A stretch of DNA of 64,000 nt from Ferdinandcohnia sp036962705. Its GTDB lineage: Bacteria; Bacillota; Bacilli; Bacillales; Bacillaceae_L. The notes below the pieces were generated by a model that was given only the letters and a program-made list of their open reading frames with translations, did not search any database and had not been told where the DNA came from. The DNA is taken from NCBI RefSeq assembly GCF_036962705.1, contig NZ_JBALOQ010000018.1:62001-126000 (forward strand), given 5' to 3'. Positions 53,585 through 62,949 of the stretch are shown here, in pieces; within the stretch, counting starts at the first letter, position 1; the number at the start of each line of letters is the position of its first letter. Made by a program: the position numbers and the translations under genes.

Positions 53585-54568
53585 TTAAAATTCCGCAAGC
53601 TCTCTCATTGCTTTTTCTACTTTATCGGGATTTACCATAAAATATTTCTCCATAGTTGGTGCATACGGCATGGCTGGCACATCTGGGCCGGCAAGTCGCT
53701 TAATCGGGGCATCTAAATCGAATAAGCAATTTTCAGCAATGATAGCAGCAACTTCACCCATAATACTTCCTTCTTTATTGTCTTCCGTTAACAATAAAAC
53801 TTTACCAGTTTTTGAAGCTGCTTCAATAATCGCCTCTTTATCAAGTGGATATACAGTTCGTAAGTCAAGGATATGTGCTTGGATTCCGTCTTTCGCGAGA
53901 CGTTCTGCAGCTTGTAAGGCAAAGTGAACACATAGGCCGTACGTAATAACTGTAATGTCCTCACCTTCACGCTTCACATCTGCCTTCCCAATTGGTAGTA
54001 CATAATCGTCAGTTGGTACTTCACCTTTAATTAAACGATATGCACGTTTATGTTCAAAGAATAAAACTGGATCTTCATCACGAATTGCAGCCTTTAGCAA
54101 GCCTTTTACATCATAAGGAGTTGAAGGCATTACAATTTTCAAGCCAGGTTGGTTTGCAAAAACCGCTTCTACAGATTGTGAGTGGTACAGTGCTCCATGT
54201 ACTCCCCCACCATAGGGGGCTCTAATTGTGATTGGGCAATTCCAATCATTGTTTGAACGATATCGGATTTTAGCTGCTTCAGAGATAATTTGATTGACAG
54301 CAGGCATAATAAAATCGGCAAATTGCATTTCTGCAATAGGTCTCATTCCATACATTGCTGCACCTATTCCAACACCTGCTATAGCTGACTCAGCTAAAGG
54401 GGTATCCATTACCCGCTGCTCGCCGAATTGTTCATAAAGCCCATTAGTCGCCTTAAATACTCCACCTTTTTTCCCTACGTCCTCTCCTAAGATAAAAACT
54501 TTAGGATCTCGTTCCATTTCTTCGCGAATTGCCATTGTTACGGCATCAATATATGAAATTACAGGCAT
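53585..54568 (-). CDS. bkdAB: Branched-chain 2-oxoacid dehydrogenase E1 beta
   Basis: 327-residue transketolase-type beta subunit (GEDVGKKGGVFKATNGL start, DTPLAESAIAGVGIGAA, RAPYGGGVHGALYHSQS). It pairs with E1 alpha encoded 12 bases upstream and binds thiamine diphosphate at the subunit interface. Confidence 0.94.
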   Translation of the reverse strand: MPVISYIDAVTMAIREEMERDPKVFILGEDVGKKGGVFKATNGLYEQFGEQRVMDTPLAESAIAGVGIGAAMYGMRPIAEMQFADFIMPAVNQIISEAAKIRYRSNNDWNCPITIRAPYGGGVHGALYHSQSVEAVFANQPGLKIVMPSTPYDVKGLLKAAIRDEDPVLFFEHKRAYRLIKGEVPTDDYVLPIGKADVKREGEDITVITYGLCVHFALQAAERLAKDGIQAHILDLRTVYPLDKEAIIEAASKTGKVLLLTEDNKEGSIMGEVAAIIAENCLFDLDAPIKRLAGPDVPAMPYAPTMEKYFMVNPDKVEKAMRELAEF

Positions 54569-54580
54569 TCTTTTTCCCCC

Positions 54581-55576
54581 TTACTGTTCCGCGTATACAT
54601 GTTTAAGAGCATATTCCGGCTCTGCATATGGTGCATTTTCTGCATAATCGGTTGCTTCATCGACAAGTGTAGCAATACGATCTCCAATTTCATTTTCCTT
54701 CGCTTCATTTAAGACTCCGACTTCTTTTAAATATGTCGCAAAAGAAAGGACTGGATCATTCTTTTTCGCTTCTGCCACTTCTTCTTGCTCACGATATGCA
54801 CGATCATCATCATCAGATGAGTGCGCAGTTAGGCGGTACGAGATGGTTTCAACTAAAGTTGGTCCTTCCCCTCGGCGGCCTCTATCCGCTGCTTCTTTCA
54901 CTGCTTTATATACTTCAAGTGGGTCATTTCCATCGATCGTTACCCCAGGCATCCCATATCCAATGGCACGATCGGAAATTTTTTCACAGGCTACTTGCTT
55001 TTCATATGGAACAGAAATGGCATATTTATTATTTTCACACATGAAAATAACTGGAAGCTTATGAACAGCTGCGAAATTGGCGCCTTCATGGAAATCTCCC
55101 TGATTCGAAGAACCTTCTCCGAACGTCACAAACGTCACTAAATCCTTTCCTTCCATTCTTCCCCCAAGCGCTACGCCTACTGCATGTGGAACCTGTGTTG
55201 TTACAGGTGAGGAACCTGTTACAATCCGATTTTTCTTTTGACCAAAGTGACCAGGCATTTGACGTCCACCTGAATTCGGGTCTTCTGCCTTTGCAAATCC
55301 TGACAGCATTAATTCCTTTGCAGTCATTCCAAATGTAAGAACAACCCCCATATCGCGGTAATACGGCAATACGTAATCCTTTTCTCGGTCAAGTGCAAAC
55401 GCTGCACCTACTTGTGCTGCTTCCTGACCTTGGCAGGAAATAACAAAAGGAATTTTTCCAGCGCGGTTTAATAACCACATTCTTTCATCTATTTTTCTAG
55501 CTAACAGCATGGTTTCATACATTTCAAGAACTGCTTCATCACTTAGCCCCAATGCTTGATGACGATTTTCGGTCAT
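54581..55576 (-). CDS. bkdAA: Branched-chain 2-oxoacid dehydrogenase E1 alpha
   Basis: 331 residues. The thiamine diphosphate motif starts at GEGSSNQGDFHEG and ends at CENNKYAIS, with RLTAHSSDDDDRAYR as the phosphorylation-loop equivalent. It decarboxylates the keto acids of valine, leucine and isoleucine. Order lpdV-bkdAA-bkdAB-bkdB is the B. subtilis order. Confidence 0.94.
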   Translation of the reverse strand: MTENRHQALGLSDEAVLEMYETMLLARKIDERMWLLNRAGKIPFVISCQGQEAAQVGAAFALDREKDYVLPYYRDMGVVLTFGMTAKELMLSGFAKAEDPNSGGRQMPGHFGQKKNRIVTGSSPVTTQVPHAVGVALGGRMEGKDLVTFVTFGEGSSNQGDFHEGANFAAVHKLPVIFMCENNKYAISVPYEKQVACEKISDRAIGYGMPGVTIDGNDPLEVYKAVKEAADRGRRGEGPTLVETISYRLTAHSSDDDDRAYREQEEVAEAKKNDPVLSFATYLKEVGVLNEAKENEIGDRIATLVDEATDYAENAPYAEPEYALKHVYAEQ

Positions 55577-55658
55577 GAAAATACCTCCCTAACAAATCAA
55601 ATTGTACGCAGGTTTGGACAACCCCGCATATTAACAAAATATTAAATTGGTGAAAAAC

Positions 55659-57080
55659 TTATGCGTGTATTGCCTTTCCATCAACGGCTAAAGCTGCTTC
55701 TCCAATTGCTTCTGATAACGATGGATGCGGATGGATAGTTTGCGCAATCTCCCAAGGAGTTGCATCTAGTACTCTCGCTAAACCAGCCTCCGATATCATA
55801 TCCGTCACATGTGGACCAATCATATGAACACCTAGTAAATCATCTGAAGACCCGTCAACAACAAGTTTAACAAACCCATCAGACTCACCAAAAACAAGTG
55901 CCTTTCCGATTGCTCTGAAAGAAAACTTACCTACTTTAACAGTAAATCCTTTCTCTTTAGCTTCCTCTTCAGTAAATCCGACACTCGCAATCTCAGGATT
56001 ACTATAAACACATTTTGAGACGAGTGAATAATCCATTGGTGAAGGATTTTCTCCAGTAATATGCTCAACTGCAACAATACCCTCGTGGGATGCTACATGA
56101 GCAAGCTGAAGACCACCAATTACATCTCCAATCGCATATATATGGGATTCTTTTGTTTGGAAAAATTCATTTGTTGTAATATATCCTTTTTCCAAAACAA
56201 TCTCCGTATTTTCAAGGCCAATATTTTCAACATTCGCTTGTCGACCGACAGATACAAGCACCTTTTCTGCAGTAAAGGACTTAGCTTCACCTTTATGCTC
56301 AGCTTTAATCGTAATCCCATCTCCTTTTTCAAGGGTCTCAGGTAAAACTTTCGCACCAGTTACTATTTTTACGCCTTTTTTCTTGAGTAATCGCTGCATT
56401 TCCTTTGAGATTTCATGATCCTCCGTTGGAAGAATTCGATCAGCATATTCAAGCACTGTTACTTCTACTCCGAAATCGTGAAGCATTGATGCCCATTCAA
56501 TTCCGATTACGCCTCCTCCAACGATGATAATAGACTTGGGAAGAGAATTCATTTTTAGGGCTTCATCAGAAGATAAAACATATTCGCCATCAATTTCGAG
56601 TCCAGGTAAAGACCTTGGTCTAGAGCCTGTTGCAATTATGACATTTTTGGGAATCAGCATTTCATTTTCTTCACCATTGTTCATTTCAACTGAAATGGTT
56701 CCAGGCATTGGTGAGAAAATAGAAGGACCTAAAATTCGTCCCAAGCCCTCTATTACATCAATTTTCCCTTGTTTCATTAAATGCTGGACACCTTTATATA
56801 GTTGTTCAGTGATTTTATTTTTTCGGTCCTGTACTTTTGAAAAATCAAGGGATACATCCTTTGTGATCACACCAAATTCTTCACTTCTTTTCGTTGTCGA
56901 GTACACTTCTGCACTTCTTAAAAGAGCCTTACTAGGAATACACCCCGCATGCAAACAGGTACCACCAAGCTTCCCTTTTTCAACAACTGCCACTTTCAGT
57001 CCAAGCTGTGAGGCACGAATTGCAGCGACATACCCACCGGTACCGCCTCCTATAATCACTAAATCATATTCCTTTGACAT
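55659..57080 (-). CDS. lpdV: Dihydrolipoyl dehydrogenase of the Bkd complex
   Basis: 473-residue flavoprotein E3. FAD motif GGGTGGYVAA, redox cysteines C42 and C47 (GGTCLHAGCIPSK), second nucleotide motif GGGVIGIEWAS, and the C-terminal HPHPSLSE (His-Glu base). ATG 57080 after AAGGTGG is chosen. A 217-bp structured element separates it from buk. Confidence 0.94.
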   Translation of the reverse strand: MSKEYDLVIIGGGTGGYVAAIRASQLGLKVAVVEKGKLGGTCLHAGCIPSKALLRSAEVYSTTKRSEEFGVITKDVSLDFSKVQDRKNKITEQLYKGVQHLMKQGKIDVIEGLGRILGPSIFSPMPGTISVEMNNGEENEMLIPKNVIIATGSRPRSLPGLEIDGEYVLSSDEALKMNSLPKSIIIVGGGVIGIEWASMLHDFGVEVTVLEYADRILPTEDHEISKEMQRLLKKKGVKIVTGAKVLPETLEKGDGITIKAEHKGEAKSFTAEKVLVSVGRQANVENIGLENTEIVLEKGYITTNEFFQTKESHIYAIGDVIGGLQLAHVASHEGIVAVEHITGENPSPMDYSLVSKCVYSNPEIASVGFTEEEAKEKGFTVKVGKFSFRAIGKALVFGESDGFVKLVVDGSSDDLLGVHMIGPHVTDMISEAGLARVLDATPWEIAQTIHPHPSLSEAIGEAALAVDGKAIHA

Positions 57081-57103
57081 AACCAACCACCTTCCTATTT
57101 TAA

Positions 57104-57320
57104 GAGGATGTTAAAAAGTCGGCCGAAAATGACACATCAAATTTCCTCGAACACTGCTCCAAGTACATGGTGAATAACTAGGTTATGCGCTTGTGTCTAC
57201 TAGCTTATTCACGAAGTTAATTCCTCAGCGCAAGGCTGCAAGGATGTTAACTCAAGCAGTCGCCTCGCTCCGGTACTCAAAGCTGCGCCGCCTTGAACTT
57301 CTCGGTCCTTTTTAACCTCC
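57104..57320. repeat. Structured, inverted-repeat-flanked element in the bkd operon
   Basis: Ends GAGGATGTTAAAAAGTCGG and TCGGTCCTTTTTAACCTCC are imperfect inverted repeats. Inside are hairpins GTGAATAA.../...TTATTCAC and AGTTAA.TCCT/AGGAT.TTAACT, and a GC-rich right half. It is locally richer in GC than its neighbours. No ORF. It looks like a MITE-type or other dispersed element; similar sequences recur in Bacillaceae (from memory). Confidence 0.65.
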
Positions 57321-57331
57321 TTTTTAAACAC

Positions 57332-58444
57332 TTATTTTAAGACAGGGGCCCGGAGTTGCTTTCCGGGATATTCTTTTTCCTTCTCGTCCCCACGCAGCAC
57401 ACGTAATGCACCCTCCGCTAATGCCTGTAATTCATTTTCTCCTGGCTGAATGATGACATCCGCTATCCAATTCACATGGTTGGAAATTTCGGAGATAAAT
57501 TCATTTCCATATGCTAATCCACCGGTTAAAATAATTGCATCAACACGCCCTGAAAGAACCGCGCTTGCTGATCCTATTTCTTTGGCGATTTGGTACGCCA
57601 TTGCCTTGTAGACTAATCTCGCCCTTTTGTCACCTTTTTCAATCATTCTTTCAACTTCCACTGCGTCATTTGTACCAAGATATCCGACTAAACCACCTTG
57701 GCCAACAAGTTTTTTCATGATTTCTTCACGGAAGTACTGACCAGAAAAGCAAAGGTCGATTAAATCCCCCGCAGGAACTGTCCCAGCTCGTTCTGGGCTA
57801 AATGGTCCGTCACCATGCAACCCATTGTTTACGTCAACCACTTTACCACGCTTATGGACGCCGACTGTGATTCCACCGCCCATATGGGTGACGATTAAAT
57901 TCATTTCTTCATAAGTTTTTCCAAGATCCTTCGCAACTCTTCTTGCTACTGCCTTTTGATTTAAAGCATGAAAAATGCTTCTTCTTTCAATCAAATCAAA
58001 ACCTGATATTCTAGCAATAGGTTCAAGTTCGTCAACAACAACAGGATCGACGATATATGGCGGAATATTTAACCCAGATGCAATTTCATACGCTAAAATA
58101 CCTCCAAGATTTGATGCATGCTGCCCAGCGTACCCAATTCTCAAATCATGAAGCATCTCATCATTTACTTTGTAGGTTCCACCTTGTATTGGCTTTAATA
58201 ACCCACCCCTACCACAAACTGCACTCAGTTTTGAAATATTAATACCTTCATTATCTAATGTTTCTAGAATCATTGTTTTTCGAAATTCATATTGATCAAT
58301 AATATTGTCATAAGCATTTAATTCTGAACGATCATGTCGAATTGTCTTCTCAAAAACAGAACGTTCATTATCATAGACGCCGATTTTCGTTGATGTTGAT
58401 CCTGGATTGATAACGAGAATCCGATATTCTTTGTCATGCAACAT
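57332..58444 (-). CDS. buk: Branched-chain fatty acid / butyrate kinase
   Basis: 370-residue acetokinase-family enzyme; interconverts butyrate or branched short acids and their acyl phosphates with ATP. NPGSTSTKIGV (phosphate loop), VTHMGGGITVGVH and ILTGGLAYG are present. Between bcd and lpdV as in B. subtilis (yqiU). Confidence 0.93.
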   Translation of the reverse strand: MLHDKEYRILVINPGSTSTKIGVYDNERSVFEKTIRHDRSELNAYDNIIDQYEFRKTMILETLDNEGINISKLSAVCGRGGLLKPIQGGTYKVNDEMLHDLRIGYAGQHASNLGGILAYEIASGLNIPPYIVDPVVVDELEPIARISGFDLIERRSIFHALNQKAVARRVAKDLGKTYEEMNLIVTHMGGGITVGVHKRGKVVDVNNGLHGDGPFSPERAGTVPAGDLIDLCFSGQYFREEIMKKLVGQGGLVGYLGTNDAVEVERMIEKGDKRARLVYKAMAYQIAKEIGSASAVLSGRVDAIILTGGLAYGNEFISEISNHVNWIADVIIQPGENELQALAEGALRVLRGDEKEKEYPGKQLRAPVLK

Positions 58445-58556
58445 TGAAACCTCCAGTACTTAAATGCAGTCCTACGGTTTTTTTAAAATCCCTTAGAAAT
58501 GATAAAGGGTAAAATGGAGGAAAAACTCATTAAAGTCTTCCCCCATCTACTAGTCC

Positions 58557-59654
58557 TTATTTTCTTCGACTTAAAATGTGGTGCCCATTTTGTAAAAATT
58601 GACTTCTGGAATTTCTCATTCTCTCGATGCGCTCTTCTGCCAAACGATCTGCAGCCTGATAGGTTGGAATGCCATCTCTTTTTGCGATTTCAATTACTTT
58701 TTCAATTGTGTCGTAAAGTGATTCAACCTTTTTAAGCGCACGCTCTTGATTGTAGCCATATAATTCGTCGGCAACATTGATAACTCCACCCGCATTAATC
58801 ACATAGTCTGGAGCGTAGATAATCCCTAATTCATGAACCATGTCACCATGACGTGGTTCTTTTAGTTGATTGTTGGCAGAACCCGCAATGACTTTTGCCT
58901 TTAATTGTGGAATTGTCTCATCATTTACTGTTGCACCTAGTGCGCATGGTGCATAAATGTCACACTCTACACCATAAATGTCGTTAGGGTCCACTGCTTT
59001 TGCTCCGAAATCTCTAACAGCACGGTCTACTGCATCTTTATTAATATCTGTTAAAATTAAATTAGCTCCTTCTTCACGAAGGTATTTACATAGTGTATAG
59101 GCTACATTTCCAACGCCTTGAACAGCCACAGTCTTTCCTTCAAGCGAGTCCGAACCAAACGCCTCTTTGGCTGCGGCTTTCATTCCGCGGTATACACCAA
59201 ACGCAGTCACTGGAGAAGGGTTACCGGATGAACCAAACGCTGGTGATATGCCCGTTACAAAATCAGTTTCTTCGTGAATAATGTCCATATCTGCAACAGT
59301 CGTACCCACATCTTCTGCTGTGATGTAACGTCCGTTAAGACCTTGAATATAACGTCCAAAAGCACGGAACATTTCTTCGTTTTTATCCTTGCGAGGATCA
59401 CCAATAATAACTGTTTTGCCTCCACCAAGATTTAATCCAGCAGCTGCATTTTTATATGTCATCCCTTTCGCAAGTCTTAATGCATCCTCAATCGCTGCTT
59501 CCTCTGAAGCATATGTCCACATACGGGTACCGCCAAGTGCCGGACCTAATGTTGTATCATGAATAGCGATAATCGCCTTTAAACCAGATTGTTTGTCCTG
59601 ACAAAATACTAATTGTTCATAATCAAATTTTTCCATGTAAGAAAAGATTTCCAT
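58557..59654 (-). CDS. bcd: Leucine dehydrogenase
   Basis: 365 residues. Oxidatively deaminates leucine, isoleucine and valine with NAD+. The catalytic lysine region GGGKTVIIGDPRKDKNEEMF and the Rossmann VQGVGNVAYTLC are intact. It matches the B. subtilis YqiT sequence as I remember it, nearly throughout. GGAGG lies 10 bases before the ATG. Confidence 0.96.
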   Translation of the reverse strand: MEIFSYMEKFDYEQLVFCQDKQSGLKAIIAIHDTTLGPALGGTRMWTYASEEAAIEDALRLAKGMTYKNAAAGLNLGGGKTVIIGDPRKDKNEEMFRAFGRYIQGLNGRYITAEDVGTTVADMDIIHEETDFVTGISPAFGSSGNPSPVTAFGVYRGMKAAAKEAFGSDSLEGKTVAVQGVGNVAYTLCKYLREEGANLILTDINKDAVDRAVRDFGAKAVDPNDIYGVECDIYAPCALGATVNDETIPQLKAKVIAGSANNQLKEPRHGDMVHELGIIYAPDYVINAGGVINVADELYGYNQERALKKVESLYDTIEKVIEIAKRDGIPTYQAADRLAEERIERMRNSRSQFLQNGHHILSRRK

Positions 59655-59690
59655 TTTGTTAGATCCTCCCCAAGATTGACGATTAGTTGA

Positions 59691-60596
59691 TTATTTATTG
59701 GCAGAGCATACTGCCAACGCTAATGAAAATAATTTACTTTTTGCAGAGTCAGCTCTGGAAGTTAAAACAATTGGTGCAGAAGCACCTGCAATAACAGCTC
59801 CTACCTCTGCTTTTGCAAAATAAACCAATGATTTATATAATGCATTTCCAACTTCTATTGTAGGAACAAGCAAAATATCAGCCAGTCCAGCCACTGCGCT
59901 CGTGATTCCTTTGTGCTTAGCTGCATGTATCGAAATGGCATTATCAAGAGCCAATGGTCCATCGACGATACAGTTTTGAATTTGACCTCGATGGTTCATT
60001 TGGGTTAAAACAGCCGCATCTAAAGTTGATTGCATCGCTGGATTTACCACTTCAACAGCTGCTATGGGTGCAACTTTCGGTACGGTTATCCCAATGGAGT
60101 TTGCCACCTTAACCGCATTATTTAAAATCTGGACCTTTTCCTGCAGCCCCGGCGCTACGTTCATAGCTGCATCAGTTACGATTACGAGGCGGTCATAATC
60201 AGGTACTTCAAAAACAGCAACATGTGATAAAACATTCCCTGTCCGTAGTCCATATTCTTTATGCAAAACGGCTTTTAAAATAGTTGATGTTGAGATATTC
60301 CCTTTCATTAACACATCTGCTTCTCCAGCATGAATTGCTTTTACAGCAGCCCTCGCCGCTTCTTCTTGTGATGGTGAATTTACTACATTTAGTGCTTCAT
60401 GCTCGGCTCTATATCCTCCTTTTTCAGAAAGGATTTTGTTTATTTTTTCTTGATTACCAAACAATAAAAAACGAGCCAACCTGTGATTTACTGCTTCAAC
60501 AACTGCTTCAAGTACTTCTTCATCCTCAGCGGCCGCTACTGCTACGGTAACCCGGGATTGACCTGTTGCATTTCTGATAAGATTAGTCAGTTTCAT
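59691..60596 (-). CDS. ptb: Phosphate butyryltransferase
   Basis: 301 residues, phosphotransacetylase family; swaps CoA for phosphate on butyryl or branched short acyl groups. Landmarks: LMKGNISTSTILKAVL, VTDAAMNVAPGL and IVDGPLALDNAIS. First gene of the bkd operon, behind a sigma-54 promoter. Confidence 0.94.
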   Translation of the reverse strand: MKLTNLIRNATGQSRVTVAVAAAEDEEVLEAVVEAVNHRLARFLLFGNQEKINKILSEKGGYRAEHEALNVVNSPSQEEAARAAVKAIHAGEADVLMKGNISTSTILKAVLHKEYGLRTGNVLSHVAVFEVPDYDRLVIVTDAAMNVAPGLQEKVQILNNAVKVANSIGITVPKVAPIAAVEVVNPAMQSTLDAAVLTQMNHRGQIQNCIVDGPLALDNAISIHAAKHKGITSAVAGLADILLVPTIEVGNALYKSLVYFAKAEVGAVIAGASAPIVLTSRADSAKSKLFSLALAVCSANK

Positions 60597-60650
60597 TCGG
60601 CTTTACCTTCTTTACAATCATAATTCCCTCGTTTTTTACACTTATTAATC

Positions 60651-60668
60651 ATGCAATTATCGTGCCAA
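60651..60668 (-). promoter_or_regulatory. Sigma-54 promoter of the bkd operon
   Basis: On the minus strand TTGGCACGATAATTGCAT: -24 GG and -12 GC with the exact consensus TGGCAC-N5-TTGC, 55 bases upstream of ptb. Confidence 0.95.
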
Positions 60669-60680
60669 CGTAAAATATAT

Positions 60681-60694
60681 TGAAAGCGCTTTAT
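60681..60694. promoter_or_regulatory. cre-like site (CcpA)
   Basis: TGAAAGCGCTTTAT differs from the optimal cre TGAAAGCGCTTTCA only in the last two bases. It sits between the activator dyads and the sigma-54 promoter. Confidence 0.6.
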
Positions 60695-60722
60695 ACAGTC
60701 TAATTCCCCAGAAAAACCCATT

Positions 60723-60753
60723 GCAACATATTGCATATTTTGCAAAAAATTGC
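60723..60753. promoter_or_regulatory. Two GCA-N6-TGC dyads, probable BkdR sites
   Basis: GCAACATATTGC (60723-60734) and GCAAAAAATTGC (60742-60753) are 19 bases apart, about 60-90 bases upstream of the -24 element. The same form, GCAAAAAAATGC, occurs before bkdR at 62550. Confidence 0.6.
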
Positions 60754-60758
60754 GTGCT

Positions 60759-62480
60759 TTAATTTGCAAGATTATACTTTTCCAATTTATAATATAGACT
60801 TCGAAGCGATATCCCTAATGATTTTGCAGCAGCTGTTTTATTTCCACCATTCAAATTCAATACCTCTAAAATAACTTTTGCTTCGTACTTCTCGACTATG
60901 TCCGATAAAAGGACATCCTTAATTTCAGATTCAGGTAAAGAAGGACTAGTAGGGGCTTTTTCCTTCATATTATGTAGTGGTTGGATATGCTTAACATCAA
61001 TTAGTCTTTCCTGATAGTTCATAAAGATTACGGCTCTACCAAGGACATTTTCAAGCTCCCTAACATTACCAGGCCAATCATATCCATATAAATAGTTAAT
61101 TGCTTCTTCAGATACTCCTTCAACCGTCCGCCCATAATCTTGATTAATTTTAAGTAGCAAATGCTCTGCAAGTGGTTTGATATCCGGTTTTCTCATTCTT
61201 AACGATGGTATATAAATCGGAATTTTGTTTATGCGGTAGTAGAGATCCTCTCTAAAGGTTCCATTTCCGATTCCTTTTTCTAAATTTACATTTGTAGCAG
61301 CAATTATTCGTACGTCAATAGGAATCGATTTTGTTCCCCCAACTCTTCTTATTTCTCTTTCCTGCAAAACCCTTAATAATTTTGCTTGAGTATTTAAAGA
61401 CAATTCACCAATTTCATCTAAGAAAATACTACCATTGTTCGCTTCCTCAAATATGCCACGTTTTCCACCGCGCTTCGCTCCTGAAAAAGCACCTTCTTCA
61501 TATCCAAAAAGCTCACTTTCTAATAGTGACTCTGAGATTGCAGCACAATTCACACGAACAAACTTATTATATTTTCTCTTACTTTCATTATGTATCGCAT
61601 GTGCAAACAATTCCTTGCCTGTCCCAGATTCCCCTCTAAGCAAAACGGTGGCTGGGGTTTTTGCTCCAAGTTTTGCTTGTTCAATTGCAAATTCCATCTC
61701 TTCAGAGGAACCGATAATATCATCAAATGTGTATTTCGCTTCAAGAGACCGAATGATATGTCTGGCCCGATTCAATTCTGTTGTGAGTTGACTAATTTCA
61801 GACACATCGTGAATGACTCCAACACTTCCCTTAAGCTTGCCATCCACAATGACTGGCGCAACATTTACTATCACATCTTTTTCATTTGGGCCCACTTTCA
61901 TCCGGGCACCTCTTACAGGTCTTCTCGTTTTTAACACCTGCATGTGCATACTTTCTCCTTCAGAAATATCAGCATTTGCAGGCTTCCCGATGACCTGGTC
62001 CTTATCAAGTCCAGTTATTCGGGTGTATGCACGATTTATTAAAATGCCTCGTCCATCCTCATCTACTACGGAAATAGCTTCATCAGAGGATTGGATGATT
62101 GCTTCAAGCATAGTTTGTATTTCTTTTAAATTTGTTATTTCTTCAGCAAGATTGACAACTTCAGTAATATCTTTAAAAACAGCAAATGCTCCTAGTAACA
62201 TTCCTGATTCATTGACCATTGGAATTCGTGTTGTAATGATTTTCCGTCCATTTTCCAAAACAAATTCCTGGTTCACTTCAATAGCCCTTGTTGAAAGAAT
62301 CTCTGGCAATCGGCTGTCCGGAATGCATTCGAAAATATGCTTTCCGATTACTTCTTCCTTTTTAACACCGATCATCTTAGATGCACTATTGTTTAGTAAG
62401 ATGACTTGGCTATTAATATCAATGACAATCATTCCATCATGGGTTGAATCTAAAATCAAATCGACCATAACCTTCTGCAT
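60759..62480 (-). CDS. bkdR: Sigma-54-dependent activator BkdR
   Basis: 573 residues. Two PAS domains (about 10-105 and 125-230), an AAA+ ATPase with Walker A GESGTGKE near 283-290 and the sigma-54 contact loop GAFSGA near 330-335, and a Fis-type helix-turn-helix in the last 35 residues (NKTAAAKSLGISLRSLYYKL). Activates the adjacent ptb-bcd-buk-lpdV-bkd operon. ATG 62480 is chosen, 8 bases after AGGAGGTGA. Unlike NtrC it has no receiver domain. Confidence 0.93.
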   Translation of the reverse strand: MQKVMVDLILDSTHDGMIVIDINSQVILLNNSASKMIGVKKEEVIGKHIFECIPDSRLPEILSTRAIEVNQEFVLENGRKIITTRIPMVNESGMLLGAFAVFKDITEVVNLAEEITNLKEIQTMLEAIIQSSDEAISVVDEDGRGILINRAYTRITGLDKDQVIGKPANADISEGESMHMQVLKTRRPVRGARMKVGPNEKDVIVNVAPVIVDGKLKGSVGVIHDVSEISQLTTELNRARHIIRSLEAKYTFDDIIGSSEEMEFAIEQAKLGAKTPATVLLRGESGTGKELFAHAIHNESKRKYNKFVRVNCAAISESLLESELFGYEEGAFSGAKRGGKRGIFEEANNGSIFLDEIGELSLNTQAKLLRVLQEREIRRVGGTKSIPIDVRIIAATNVNLEKGIGNGTFREDLYYRINKIPIYIPSLRMRKPDIKPLAEHLLLKINQDYGRTVEGVSEEAINYLYGYDWPGNVRELENVLGRAVIFMNYQERLIDVKHIQPLHNMKEKAPTSPSLPESEIKDVLLSDIVEKYEAKVILEVLNLNGGNKTAAAKSLGISLRSLYYKLEKYNLAN

Positions 62481-62537
62481 AACCAATGTCACCTCCTGAT
62501 TGCAAGGTTAGGGTTTTGCAATATTTTACATACCCTT

Positions 62538-62561
62538 ATTATATCCTTTGCAAAAAAATGC
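62538..62561 (-). promoter_or_regulatory. bkdR -10 element with an adjoining dyad
   Basis: The dyad GCAAAAAAATGC (62550-62561) lies directly upstream of a TATAAT-type -10 (minus strand, near 62540). Its position would allow autoregulation by BkdR. Confidence 0.45.
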
Positions 62562-62658
62562 ACACCTTTATAATAACCTTAAACCTCCATCTTGACAAAT
62601 TTTATTATTAGCTTAAATTTAAATATAGAGAAGTCTTTATTTGAAAGGATTTTAAATT

Positions 62659-62922
62659 ATGCAACGTATATTGGCTTTAATCGTGCTACTCATACCAGGC
62701 ATTATTGCCGGGGTGGGGATTAAATTTATGAGGGATATGTTTTTTGGTGTGTTACACAGCCCGATTCCAAACTTAATGCTACAATTTATTATCGGTCTTA
62801 TTTTCTTTCTAGCCGGTTTATCCTTTATCGGTGGATTCATTCTCCACCGTGACCGTAAAAGAAATAAGGTTCAAGACAGATTTAATAAAGAAAGCTCCCC
62901 TGTTGGAGAGCAAAATAAATAA
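62659..62922 (+). CDS. yqzF: YqzF, DUF2627 membrane protein
   Basis: An 87-residue protein with two membrane helices (about 4-21 and 40-62) and a charged tail. Function unknown. Divergent from bkdR, as in B. subtilis. GAAAGGA precedes the ATG. Confidence 0.85.
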   Translation: MQRILALIVLLIPGIIAGVGIKFMRDMFFGVLHSPIPNLMLQFIIGLIFFLAGLSFIGGFILHRDRKRNKVQDRFNKESSPVGEQNK

Positions 62923-62949
62923 TCCTGCTTTTGACGAGCAGGATTTTTT
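62921..62949. terminator. Terminator yqzF / yqiK
   Basis: AATCCTGCT/AGCAGGATT stem followed by T on the + strand, over the ends of two convergent genes. Confidence 0.82.

Noticed and set aside
61813..62499. 228-residue ORF opposite bkdR
   Set aside because: Antisense shadow; bkdR has full PAS, AAA+ and HTH motifs and an ideal ribosome binding site.
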